Notes under the pieces: generated by a model | The model's input: only the letters and a program-made list of their open reading frames with translations | The model's database searches: none | Told to the model about the DNA's origin: nothing | Made by a program: the position numbers and the translations under genes | Part shown: positions 26,253-33,464 of the stretch, one piece after another | Layout: the number at the start of each line of letters is the position of its first letter | Numbering within the stretch: position 1 is the stretch's first letter | Assembly (NCBI GenBank): GCA_025210475.1 | Contig: JAOARW010000063.1 | Coordinates: 62,001 to 126,000, forward strand | Origin: Carboxylicivirga sp. | GTDB taxonomy: Bacteria; Bacteroidota; Bacteroidia; Bacteroidales; Marinilabiliaceae | Direction: 5' to 3' | Length of the DNA: 64,000 bases

Positions 26253-26473
26253 AAATACAAATGGTAATTTGGTATTCAATCAGTAAAAAGGGCCGATATC
26301 AATTGATATTTACTCAAACCAATAGTAAAAAGTTCCGCTACCAAATAGTATTTACAATAATAATGATGAAAGAACCTGATACTATTTGATATCGACATAT
26401 TCTGCTACTAAAATGGTTCATTACCATTTAGTATTGAGGAATAAATAAAAAAGTGTTGATATCAAATAGTATC
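26253..26473 (+). repeat. Six-unit array of degenerate dyad elements (about 42-bp period)
   Basis: Each unit has an A-rich hexamer (AAAAAG in three units), six variable bases, then a 14-bp core of consensus TAYYAWWTRRTATY. Cores start at 26265 (12 bp, shortened), 26297, 26339, 26380, 26422 and 26460, so the spacings are 32, 42, 41, 42 and 38 bp. With the two preceding bases the core is an imperfect 16-bp dyad, GATAYYAWWTRRTATY. The core at 26297 is a fully self-complementary ATATCAATTGATAT. Cores 4 and 6 are exact inverted copies. The array ends about 60 bp before the next gene. Confidence 0.75.
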
Positions 26474-26533
26474 CATACCTGCCAGCTAATTTCCAATTAA
26501 TAGACAAATGATGTTAAACGTAAATCTTTTGTG

Positions 26534-27253
26534 ATGGATAAAATACCTAAAATTCTTACCAATACCCGTGTGAGCGAAGTTAATGGTTTGCTACAACAAA
26601 TTATTGATGAGTTCAACAAAGGCGATTATAGCACCGATGCTTATATGAGTCAGGCTTTTCAACAGGTGATCACAATCAATGGACAGCTTGGCGAAGCCAT
26701 TAAGCGCGATGCTATAGAATCGGATTTGGCCGATTTGGATGATGTAAGCGATAACGCTATTACATTGCTGCATGGCTTAGTGAAGGGTTACACTTGTCAT
26801 CCGGATAATATGATTGCTAATGCAGCCCGCTTGCTGTTTAAGATGATTGAAAAGTATGGGCTTGAAGTAAAAAGCAAAAGTTATCGGGAAGAATATCCCT
26901 TGCTGGCTTCAATGATTAGCGAAAGCAAGACCGAAGAATATGCAGCTTGTATTGTGCAATTACCTGGTTGTGATGTGCGATTTGAGCAATTGGAAACAGC
27001 GGTCGATAATTTTAATACCCGTCAAAATGACTATTATTCGGTGAAAGATGAGCGCAGTGAAATGGAAACGGCATCGGTACTTAAAAAGCGATTAATTGGA
27101 CTTATGAACGACGATGTGGCACCTTATCTTTTTGTAATGCAAAAGGTAAATGGCGATGTATATGCCGACCTCACACATTTTATAACAAAGCGGATAACAG
27201 AAAATAACAGTGTTGTACGAAATCGTAAAAATAAAATTGAGACAAGTAGTTAA
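26534..27253 (+). CDS. DUF6261-like protein of unknown function
   Basis: A 239-residue, mostly helical, soluble protein without signal peptide or membrane segment. It resembles the DUF6261 family by size and layout (KIPKILTNTRVSEV at the start, then long amphipathic helices), but this is a tentative recognition. I start at the ATG at 26534, since the preceding GTG at 26531 adds only one residue. No catalytic motif is visible. Its only close neighbour is the dyad array immediately upstream, so array and protein may work together. A hairpin terminator lies about 200 bp downstream. Confidence 0.65.
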   Translation: MDKIPKILTNTRVSEVNGLLQQIIDEFNKGDYSTDAYMSQAFQQVITINGQLGEAIKRDAIESDLADLDDVSDNAITLLHGLVKGYTCHPDNMIANAARLLFKMIEKYGLEVKSKSYREEYPLLASMISESKTEEYAACIVQLPGCDVRFEQLETAVDNFNTRQNDYYSVKDERSEMETASVLKKRLIGLMNDDVAPYLFVMQKVNGDVYADLTHFITKRITENNSVVRNRKNKIETSS

Positions 27254-27754
27254 AAACGCAATATGCGTTAGAAAATCTATTGCTTATTGAAACAGTTTCA
27301 TCACAAGGCTTTTTATTAACTTATCTCAATTTACCATAGCGATGCTATGCTTCATTTTTATAAGTTCTTGTGATTTCGCTTTTTCAATCCTCATTACGAG
27401 AGTCTAATGCATATCCAGTTTAAAAAGTGATTAGGAAATTAGTTGTTGGCCCTGCATAAATGCGGGGCTTTTTGTTAATTAAAATAAATATCCGGTTACC
27501 AATGGATTAGCTTTTAGTTTCTTCTGAAATTCATGTTTTTTAGGGCACAATATTTTGAGCAAGCTGTATATAGTCTTAATACTTTTATCTTGCTAGGTAC
27601 TTTTCTTGCTTGTACAGGTTAGGGGAATGAAAATAATCAATCTATAAATTAATAACGATAGTTAGCAAGGCTAGCTGGCAAGATTAAAAAAACTGATTTT
27701 CTTCAAATAAAGCTATATCTTGGTTTAATTTTTAATTAAACCACCCATATAGTT
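27254..27754. other. 501-bp intergenic region between the DUF6261-like and barrel genes
   Basis: It contains one terminator-like hairpin (27449-27474) and otherwise AT-rich sequence. No ORF of useful length, tRNA or copy of the array core was seen. Confidence 0.55.
27449..27474 (+). terminator. Terminator-like hairpin after the DUF6261-like gene
   Basis: GCCCTGCAT pairs with ATGCGGGGC (one wobble pair) and is followed by TTTTTG. It is distant (about 195 bp) from the stop codon. Confidence 0.65.
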
Positions 27755-28864
27755 ATGAAGAAAAGCATTCTGTTTTCACTTTTATCTGTTTTCATTGTTT
27801 GTATATCCTATTCTCAGTCGCGACAGGCATTTAAGGATACCCTCGACAATGCTTTTGATATGAGTCGATACCTGACCGAGATGAAAGGCTTGTTGCCCGT
27901 GCCTATGATAATGACTGAACCAGCCATAGGTTATGGAGGAGGGGTGGCTCTGGCCTATTTTCACGGGTCAATTATGGAACGAGGTAATATACCCGATATT
28001 ACCAGTGGTTTTGGTGGCTTAACCGAGAATGGAACCTGGTTTAGCGGTCTTTTTCACTTAGGTTTTTGGAAACAGGATAAAATCCGATACATGGGTTTAA
28101 TAGGCAAAGGCTATATCAACTACGATTATTATGGTCCCAATAATATACTGCCGGCACCTGTTGAAATGAATCTGGATAGCTGGATGTTTATTCAACAGTT
28201 GAAGTTCCGTATACGGGAATCGAACTTTTTTATTGGCGGGCGCTATTTTAATTACGATGGCACTAATACGCTTGAGTTTCCCATTGATATACCTGAATAT
28301 TCCGGTACAAAATTTAACTCACGATTAAGTGAATTGTCATTAATGCTCGATTACGATACACGCGATAATGTGTTTACGCCCTCTAAAGGAGTGTATGCCC
28401 AACTCAAGGGAACCTATAGCGATGAATGGATGGGTGGTGCCGATCTTTATGGCCGATTGACGGGAGTGTTACTGGCCTTTGGTGATTTAAGCGAAAAAGC
28501 AACCATTGGAGCACGAATCGAATCGCAGTATGCCAGTGAGAACACCCCTTTCTGGGCCATTCCAGGCATAAACATGCGGGGCGTACCGGCTGCCAAATAC
28601 CAGGGTAATAACACTAACCTATTGGAATTGCAGATTAATTACAAACTTAATTATCGCTGGGAGGTATTGGGATTCACCGGCATGGGTATTACGGCTCCTT
28701 TGGACGATGGTTGGTTAAAATCCAATCAATCGGTTCGAACGGTTGGAACCGGATTTCGTTATCTTCTGGCCCGTGTATTTGGTTTGAGCGGCGGCCTGGA
28801 TTTTGCCTGGAGTAACGATGATTTTGGATTTTATATCGTGATGGGACATGCCTGGGCACGGTAA
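27755..28864 (+). CDS. Outer-membrane beta-barrel, surface-antigen (BamA/TamA-type) domain protein
   Basis: A 369-residue protein with a Sec signal peptide (ILFSLLSVFIVCISYSQS). The mature protein resembles the C-terminal Omp85-superfamily barrel (PF01103-like) without POTRA domains: EPAIGYGGGVALAYF at the first strand, LDYDTRDNVFTPSKGVY with the typical DTRD/P-S-G turn, and a final strand GFYIVMGHAWAR. Such short barrels are common in Bacteroidota, sometimes beside lipases. Here a RibD-type reductase follows 42 bp later. Confidence 0.85.
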   Translation: MKKSILFSLLSVFIVCISYSQSRQAFKDTLDNAFDMSRYLTEMKGLLPVPMIMTEPAIGYGGGVALAYFHGSIMERGNIPDITSGFGGLTENGTWFSGLFHLGFWKQDKIRYMGLIGKGYINYDYYGPNNILPAPVEMNLDSWMFIQQLKFRIRESNFFIGGRYFNYDGTNTLEFPIDIPEYSGTKFNSRLSELSLMLDYDTRDNVFTPSKGVYAQLKGTYSDEWMGGADLYGRLTGVLLAFGDLSEKATIGARIESQYASENTPFWAIPGINMRGVPAAKYQGNNTNLLELQINYKLNYRWEVLGFTGMGITAPLDDGWLKSNQSVRTVGTGFRYLLARVFGLSGGLDFAWSNDDFGFYIVMGHAWAR

Positions 28865-28906
28865 ATCATTATTTTTACAAGCATAGAATTAACGAAGAAT
28901 ATTGCG

Positions 28907-29449
28907 ATGGAAAAACGTAACATGGTGTTTATTGCCACCAGCCTGGATGGATATATTGCTGATAAAGAAGGTGGTTTGGAATGGTTATTCAGTATACCTA
29001 ATCCGCAACAAATCGATATGGGCTATAATGCTTTTATCAACCAGATAGATGCCATTGTTATGGGGCGAAAAACCTTTGAAACAGTTTGTGGTTTTGAATG
29101 CCCCTGGCCTTATACCAAGCCTGTTTTTGTATTAAGCAAATCAATAAAATCGGTGGCCGATACTTATGCTGATAAGGTGGAATTGGTGAGTGGAAATTTA
29201 AATGAGGTAGTTAAATCGCTGCATCAAAAAGGACATCAACGTTTATATGTGGACGGCGGTAGCACGATTCAAAGTTTTTTGCAGGAGGATTTGATTGATG
29301 ATTTGATACTAACGACCATTCCGGTGCTGCTCGGAGGTGGCTCACCTTTGTTTGGCGATTTAGCAAAGCCAATCGATTTTGAGTTTGTATCATCAAAGGT
29401 ATATCTCGATAAAGTACCTCAGGTGCATTATAAAAGAAAGCGCGTTTAA
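28907..29449 (+). CDS. Dihydrofolate reductase/RibD C-terminal family reductase
   Basis: A 180-residue NADPH-dependent reductase-like protein. ATSLDGYIA near the N-terminus, DAIVMGRKTFE near residue 48, LYVDGGSTIQSFL (about 110-122) and LTTIPVLLGGGSPLF (about 135-149) are the standard blocks of the YwjB/YyaP-like RibD_C family. The role of this group is unclear. It is not clearly a folate enzyme. It may be co-transcribed with the barrel gene. Confidence 0.88.
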   Translation: MEKRNMVFIATSLDGYIADKEGGLEWLFSIPNPQQIDMGYNAFINQIDAIVMGRKTFETVCGFECPWPYTKPVFVLSKSIKSVADTYADKVELVSGNLNEVVKSLHQKGHQRLYVDGGSTIQSFLQEDLIDDLILTTIPVLLGGGSPLFGDLAKPIDFEFVSSKVYLDKVPQVHYKRKRV

Positions 29450-29511
29450 AAATGGTTTTTTTGCAATTTGCTAATAGCCATCGGCCAGAAAGCTTATAGT
29501 TTTTTAGAAGG

Positions 29512-29982
29512 TTATTTGATAATCTTCTCCAGCTCCACATTGTCTAATACATAAACCAGGTGTTCATAATCCTTGGCATTAAGGCGTAATTTGCCCTTTA
29601 CCTGAATATAGTTATCAGTTGCCAGTTTTTTGAATTGCTTAATTTGTTCTTCTTTGGGATTGATTTCGATGATGGTTTCAATACCCGATCCAGTGCAGAA
29701 AAAGCAACTAATCATGGGATTGTATGATAATACAAAGACACTGCCGGTTACATCAACAGGCAGAAAAAAGCCTTTAATGGAAATTTCCTTCTCGTCCAGT
29801 AGCTTTAAATCTTTACCAAATTTCGGTCTGGGCAGGTAAGTATCATATGTCAAGGAGTACAGGTAGCGTATTTTCACATCCTTCAGCAATAGATTCCACA
29901 CCTTATCTGGCTTTGGTGTTTGGGCTAAGGAGTAACTAAGAATAAAAATCGAGAGAAATGTATAGAGAATAATCCGTTTCAT
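29512..29982 (-). CDS. Periplasmic DUF3299-like protein with a CFFC motif
   Basis: A 156-residue protein with a signal peptide (FLSIFILSYSLAQT). The mature part has ISIKGFFLPVD and VLSYNPMISCFFCTGSG with C93 and C96, resembling DUF3299 proteins that accompany an ABC exporter in zinc-responsive operons such as PA4063-PA4066 of Pseudomonas aeruginosa (family knowledge, recalled). The two cysteines may bind metal. It lies 180 bp downstream of the permease gene, and a GC-rich hairpin sits between them. Confidence 0.75.
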   Translation of the reverse strand: MKRIILYTFLSIFILSYSLAQTPKPDKVWNLLLKDVKIRYLYSLTYDTYLPRPKFGKDLKLLDEKEISIKGFFLPVDVTGSVFVLSYNPMISCFFCTGSGIETIIEINPKEEQIKQFKKLATDNYIQVKGKLRLNAKDYEHLVYVLDNVELEKIIK

Positions 29983-30015
29983 CTTTTTAAATTAATTTTC
30001 ATTGATCATAACTTG

Positions 30016-30030
30016 TCCCGCCTGGCGGGA
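30016..30030. repeat. GC-rich 7-1-7 hairpin
   Basis: TCCCGCC-T-GGCGGGA is a perfect dyad in an otherwise AT-rich intergenic region, 34 bp upstream of the CFFC protein start. It could be a leader hairpin, a weak terminator or a dispersed intergenic repeat. Confidence 0.45.
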
Positions 30031-30162
30031 TGGAACTCCCAAATAAATTCAATCATTCACCTGTGTGTAAATTGAATAATTGAATTAGCATGGTCGTTTT
30101 GTGTTTTGCTTTAATCCTTCAGGTATTTGCAGCTGAAATACAATTAAACATCAAACAAGTAC

Positions 30163-31563
30163 TTAAAGTTTATTAAGCAGAAAATGAATATTCGTTCGAT
30201 AAGCTTTTATCGCAGGAATTAGTGCTGCAAAAGCGCCAATAGCTATTGCATAAAGCAACAAATAATATTCGCCTGCCAGCAGGGTCGGGACGCCGGAAAA
30301 GTTAACCTGCTCGAAGTATTGTGCGAGGACACTTAATGCAATTCTGGTTGTTAGTATCGAAAGAATCCATCCGCTTAATGCCAGTAATAATCCGTGAGAT
30401 AGCAGCAATAGCATGGATTTTAAGCGCGATATGCCCAATGCACGCAACAGCGCTAATTCATTTAATTCCAGATTGAGGCGGTTAAGCATATGAACCAACA
30501 GGTTTATGGCTGAGAAGAAAATAATGATCCATGCCAAAAGTCTGAGTGTTGTAAAGCCCACACCCAAGAGTGACATTAAACGGTTCAATTCGATGGCCGG
30601 CGAGGCTGCCTGCATAGTCGTGTTTTGATTAATCATTCTGGGAAGTGTAGCCGCAGCCATTGGATTCTTGTAAAATACCAGCAAGGCCGTAATGGCTTCA
30701 TCGGGTGCCATTTGCTTTTCCGACAAATGTCCACGGTATTCGTTATACAGGTTCATTTCTTCAGCACTTAGCTCCTGGTTGTTATTGACTTTATCAACAA
30801 TGCTATCGATGGACGATTGAGCAATGTGTTCGTGCGGTGAATGATGGTGTTCATGAATTTTCTCTTCTTGATGCTCGTGTTGGCAATCATGGTGATGTTC
30901 ATGTTCGCAGTCTCCGTGGTTTTCATGCCCACTGGCATCATTTTTTGTACCATGCACCGCCCAAACGCTTTCGATATTGGTAATTATCAATTGATCGTTA
31001 ACGGAGCCATTTTCTTCAAGGATGCCGGTGACTGTATACACATGCTCATCGTGCGAATGTCCAACATCCATAAAGCCATGAACACCGGTGAAATTATCTC
31101 CTAAGCTGAGCCCCGTACTCTTGGCTACTTTAGCTCCTATTACCACTTCCATCACTTTTTTATTCCACTGCCCTTGAGCTAGCCGCGCTTTGTAATGTAA
31201 GGGGTATTGGCCATTCGTTCCAATAATTCTGTAACCATTGTAATTATCGCCCATTGCGATGGGTATGGCTTTTTTCACCAAAGGATGCCGTTTTATTTTG
31301 TTGGCTTCCTGTAAACTAATGTTTCCGGTTGGATTATCGGCGTGGAACACAGATGATAATACCAGTTGCAGAGGACTGCCTTTGGCTCCCAGTACCATAT
31401 CAATGCCGGCAATATCAGTTTCCATCCGTTGTTGGGCATGGTTTTCAAAATGCATCAGAATGGAGATAATACTCATGCCAATGGTAAACATTGCAATGCT
31501 TAAGGCGGTATTAAAAGGTTTAGCTTTTAACTGTGAGTTGGCTAGCTTTAATATTTCTCTCAT
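30163..31563 (-). CDS. FtsX/MacB-type ABC permease with a His-rich loop
   Basis: A 466-residue permease with one N-terminal helix (about 18-37), a large extracytoplasmic domain, and three C-terminal helices (about 340-460), the MacB/LolE layout. Residues 213-246 contain 14 His and 2 Cys in 34 residues, a probable zinc-binding loop facing the periplasm. This is not a pore-type importer. MacB-type permeases act as mechanical pumps on periplasmic or membrane substrates. It lies 2 bp downstream of the ATPase gene and is the third gene of the zinc-type operon. Confidence 0.88.
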   Translation of the reverse strand: MREILKLANSQLKAKPFNTALSIAMFTIGMSIISILMHFENHAQQRMETDIAGIDMVLGAKGSPLQLVLSSVFHADNPTGNISLQEANKIKRHPLVKKAIPIAMGDNYNGYRIIGTNGQYPLHYKARLAQGQWNKKVMEVVIGAKVAKSTGLSLGDNFTGVHGFMDVGHSHDEHVYTVTGILEENGSVNDQLIITNIESVWAVHGTKNDASGHENHGDCEHEHHHDCQHEHQEEKIHEHHHSPHEHIAQSSIDSIVDKVNNNQELSAEEMNLYNEYRGHLSEKQMAPDEAITALLVFYKNPMAAATLPRMINQNTTMQAASPAIELNRLMSLLGVGFTTLRLLAWIIIFFSAINLLVHMLNRLNLELNELALLRALGISRLKSMLLLLSHGLLLALSGWILSILTTRIALSVLAQYFEQVNFSGVPTLLAGEYYLLLYAIAIGAFAALIPAIKAYRTNIHFLLNKL

Positions 31564-31565
31564 GT

Positions 31566-32201
31566 TTATGCTAATTGTATGGTGGTTTGAAATTGAGCAT
31601 TAAAACGATTGTCGTGGGTAGCAATAAGAAGTGTTACTTCGTGTTTGCTGCAGATACTTGTAATGCTTTCGATAAAACGCTGACAATTGGTGTCATCCAG
31701 GCTCGATGTCGCTTCATCAGCCAAAATAACTCTGGGCTCATTAACCAGTGCCCGTGCAATGGAAAAGCGTTGCTGCTCACCCTGACTTAACTCAAATGGC
31801 TTTTTGTTGATCAAAGTGGTAATGTCCAACTCATCAGTTAATTGATGGATTTTGTTTTTATCTATGAATTGACCCGCCACTTTTTTGCCAATCGCCAGGT
31901 TTTCATACATGTTAAGCGATGAAATAAACAGGTTTTTCTGAAAGATCAGACCAATGGAGCTGGCTCTGAATTTATCCATTTGCACCTGCCTTAACTTCGT
32001 TATTTCCGTATCGTCAATTGAAATGGTACCAGATGAAGGGCTGAGGATGCCCGAAAGCATATGAAGCAAGGTGGTTTTTCCCGCGCCAGAATTACCTTTT
32101 AACAGGCATTGTTGCCCTTTATCAATTTGTAGATCCTTAAAAGAGAGTTGTTTGCCTCCCTTATAGTCAATTGCTAAATCTTTCGTATGTATCATTGTCA
32201 A
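31566..32201 (-). CDS. ABC transporter ATPase (LolD/MacB type)
   Basis: A 211-residue nucleotide-binding protein with Walker A GNSGAGKTT (36-44), signature LSQGEQQR and Walker B VILADEATSSLD. The size and sequence are those of LolD/FtsE-like subunits that partner FtsX-type permeases. It would power the His-rich permease encoded just downstream, whose start is 2 bp after this stop. The COG0523 GTPase gene is 29 bp upstream, so all are probably in one transcript. Confidence 0.93.
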   Translation of the reverse strand: MTMIHTKDLAIDYKGGKQLSFKDLQIDKGQQCLLKGNSGAGKTTLLHMLSGILSPSSGTISIDDTEITKLRQVQMDKFRASSIGLIFQKNLFISSLNMYENLAIGKKVAGQFIDKNKIHQLTDELDITTLINKKPFELSQGEQQRFSIARALVNEPRVILADEATSSLDDTNCQRFIESITSICSKHEVTLLIATHDNRFNAQFQTTIQLA

Positions 32202-32230
32202 TGTTTTTACGCTTGGGGATGCAGGTTGAC

Positions 32231-33232
32231 TTATTTAACTGTGGTTTTTTCTACAACAAGCGTTTGCTTTAAACTGTTTTCAATCATTTCGCGATCGATG
32301 TATTTACCAATAAAGATGAGTTTACTAAAGCGTTTTTCCTGGTTCCAACTTTTGCCATAATCCAGTTGGCAGGCCGTATTAATGGATTGAAAAATTAACT
32401 TTTTATCCGAATTGAGAATGCTCAATACACCCTTTACTCTAAAAATAACATGGCTGTTAAAGAAAAGAAAACCTTTTATCCACGAATCAAATTTCTCCAA
32501 ATCTAAATTTCCTGGTAACATAAAGCCTTCGGTGGTGATATCGTGTTGACCAATTAATTGATTAGTGTCGAGTCTTAATCCCTGAGCTAAGGGAAAATCA
32601 ATGGTTTTTTGTTCGATTGCCTGACTCGTAAAATAAAAATTGTCGAGTATGTTTAGCTCATTAATATTGGAAAAGGATACATTGTGCAATCGCGGCAAGG
32701 GGTTGATATCTGCGATCAGCTGATGGAGCTGCTCCAGATAAGATGCCTGTACCGATTCAGCTTTATTGATAAGGGTTATATCGGCCAGTGCCAGTTGTTT
32801 TCTAACTTCCGGTTGATCGTTTATAAAATCCTCAATATTCACAGCATCGGCCACGCATATCACACTGTCAATGGTAAATTTTTCTTGTATTTCTTCCGTA
32901 GCAATAAAAGTACTGATCACCGAATCGGGATTGGCAATGCCAGTGGTTTCGATCAGCAGGTGATTAAACTGGTGGGAGCTGTTGAGTAATTGGTTGATTG
33001 TATTGACAAAACCATCTTGTAAAGAACAGCAAATACAACCATTGTTAAGCTCGAATATGCTTTCCTTATCACCAATAATCAGCTCACCATCAATGCCTAT
33101 ATCGCCACACTCATTTTCAATGATGGCAAAGGTTTTATCAGTGTATTTTTTGATGATATTATTTAGTAAAGTAGTTTTTCCACTACCCAGAAAGCCAGTA
33201 ATGATGGTCACCGGAATCTTAGTATTTTTCAT
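32231..33232 (-). CDS. COG0523 (CobW/ZNG1-type) GTPase
   Basis: A 333-residue metal-chaperone GTPase with Walker A GFLGSGKT (13-20), metal site GCICC (65-69), Walker B-like LLIETTGIANP and the TLINKAE guanine motif. A C-terminal CobW_C domain follows. The start is the ATG at 33232. The longer frame begins at a TTG inside an inverted repeat. Zinc-related COG0523 proteins are commonly Zur-regulated, and the neighbouring His-rich permease supports a zinc role. The promoter has two inverted repeats. Confidence 0.92.
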   Translation of the reverse strand: MKNTKIPVTIITGFLGSGKTTLLNNIIKKYTDKTFAIIENECGDIGIDGELIIGDKESIFELNNGCICCSLQDGFVNTINQLLNSSHQFNHLLIETTGIANPDSVISTFIATEEIQEKFTIDSVICVADAVNIEDFINDQPEVRKQLALADITLINKAESVQASYLEQLHQLIADINPLPRLHNVSFSNINELNILDNFYFTSQAIEQKTIDFPLAQGLRLDTNQLIGQHDITTEGFMLPGNLDLEKFDSWIKGFLFFNSHVIFRVKGVLSILNSDKKLIFQSINTACQLDYGKSWNQEKRFSKLIFIGKYIDREMIENSLKQTLVVEKTTVK

Positions 33233-33254
33233 CCTGCGTGTTTTATCTTTTAAA

Positions 33255-33269
33255 TGCAACAATGTTGCA
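33255..33269. promoter_or_regulatory. 7-1-7 operator-like dyad at the zinc operon promoter
   Basis: TGCAACA-A-TGTTGCA is a perfect 7-1-7 inverted repeat at the edge of the -7 box and over the presumed transcription start. The geometry matches Fur-family (Fur, Zur) operators, so it may be a Zur box. The exact Zur consensus in Bacteroidota is not something I can confirm here. Confidence 0.55.
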
Positions 33270-33275
33270 AATATA
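33268..33275 (-). promoter_or_regulatory. -7 promoter box of the zinc-type operon
   Basis: TATATTTG on the minus strand fits TAnnTTTG and lies about 36 bp upstream of the GTPase ATG. The -33 region overlaps the second dyad rather than showing TTTG. Confidence 0.6.
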
Positions 33276-33284
33276 GTTTTTACT

Positions 33285-33308
33285 CATCTTAAATTAAGAA
33301 TTAAGATG
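33285..33308. promoter_or_regulatory. Second inverted repeat at the zinc operon promoter
   Basis: CATCTTAA and TTAAGATG flank an 8-bp spacer (24 bp in all), covering the expected -33 region. It may be a second operator or an activator site. Confidence 0.45.
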
Positions 33309-33413
33309 TTAATATGCTTTAAGTAGCACGCTTATCTAACTTATTATGGTGCGATAAGTGGAGTTATGATTTTTTACAATGATAATTTATCAACTCATGT
33401 AGGGTTAAAGAAA

Positions 33414-33444
33414 TAAAAAAAGGCAACCACTTGGCTGCCTTTTC
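33414..33444 (-). terminator. Terminator of the large M16 peptidase gene
   Basis: On the minus strand AAAAGGCAGCC pairs with GGTTGCCTTTTTT, 20 bp after the stop codon. Confidence 0.85.
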
Positions 33445-33464
33445 TATATGATGGTTTTTATGGA

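Noticed and set aside
26253..26473. CRISPR array
   Set aside because: The repeats are degenerate, the dyad cores vary as much as the rest and no cas gene is present.
33260..33262. TTG start of the 343-residue GTPase frame
   Set aside because: It lies within the 7-1-7 operator-like dyad. The ATG at 33232 fits the family N-terminus.
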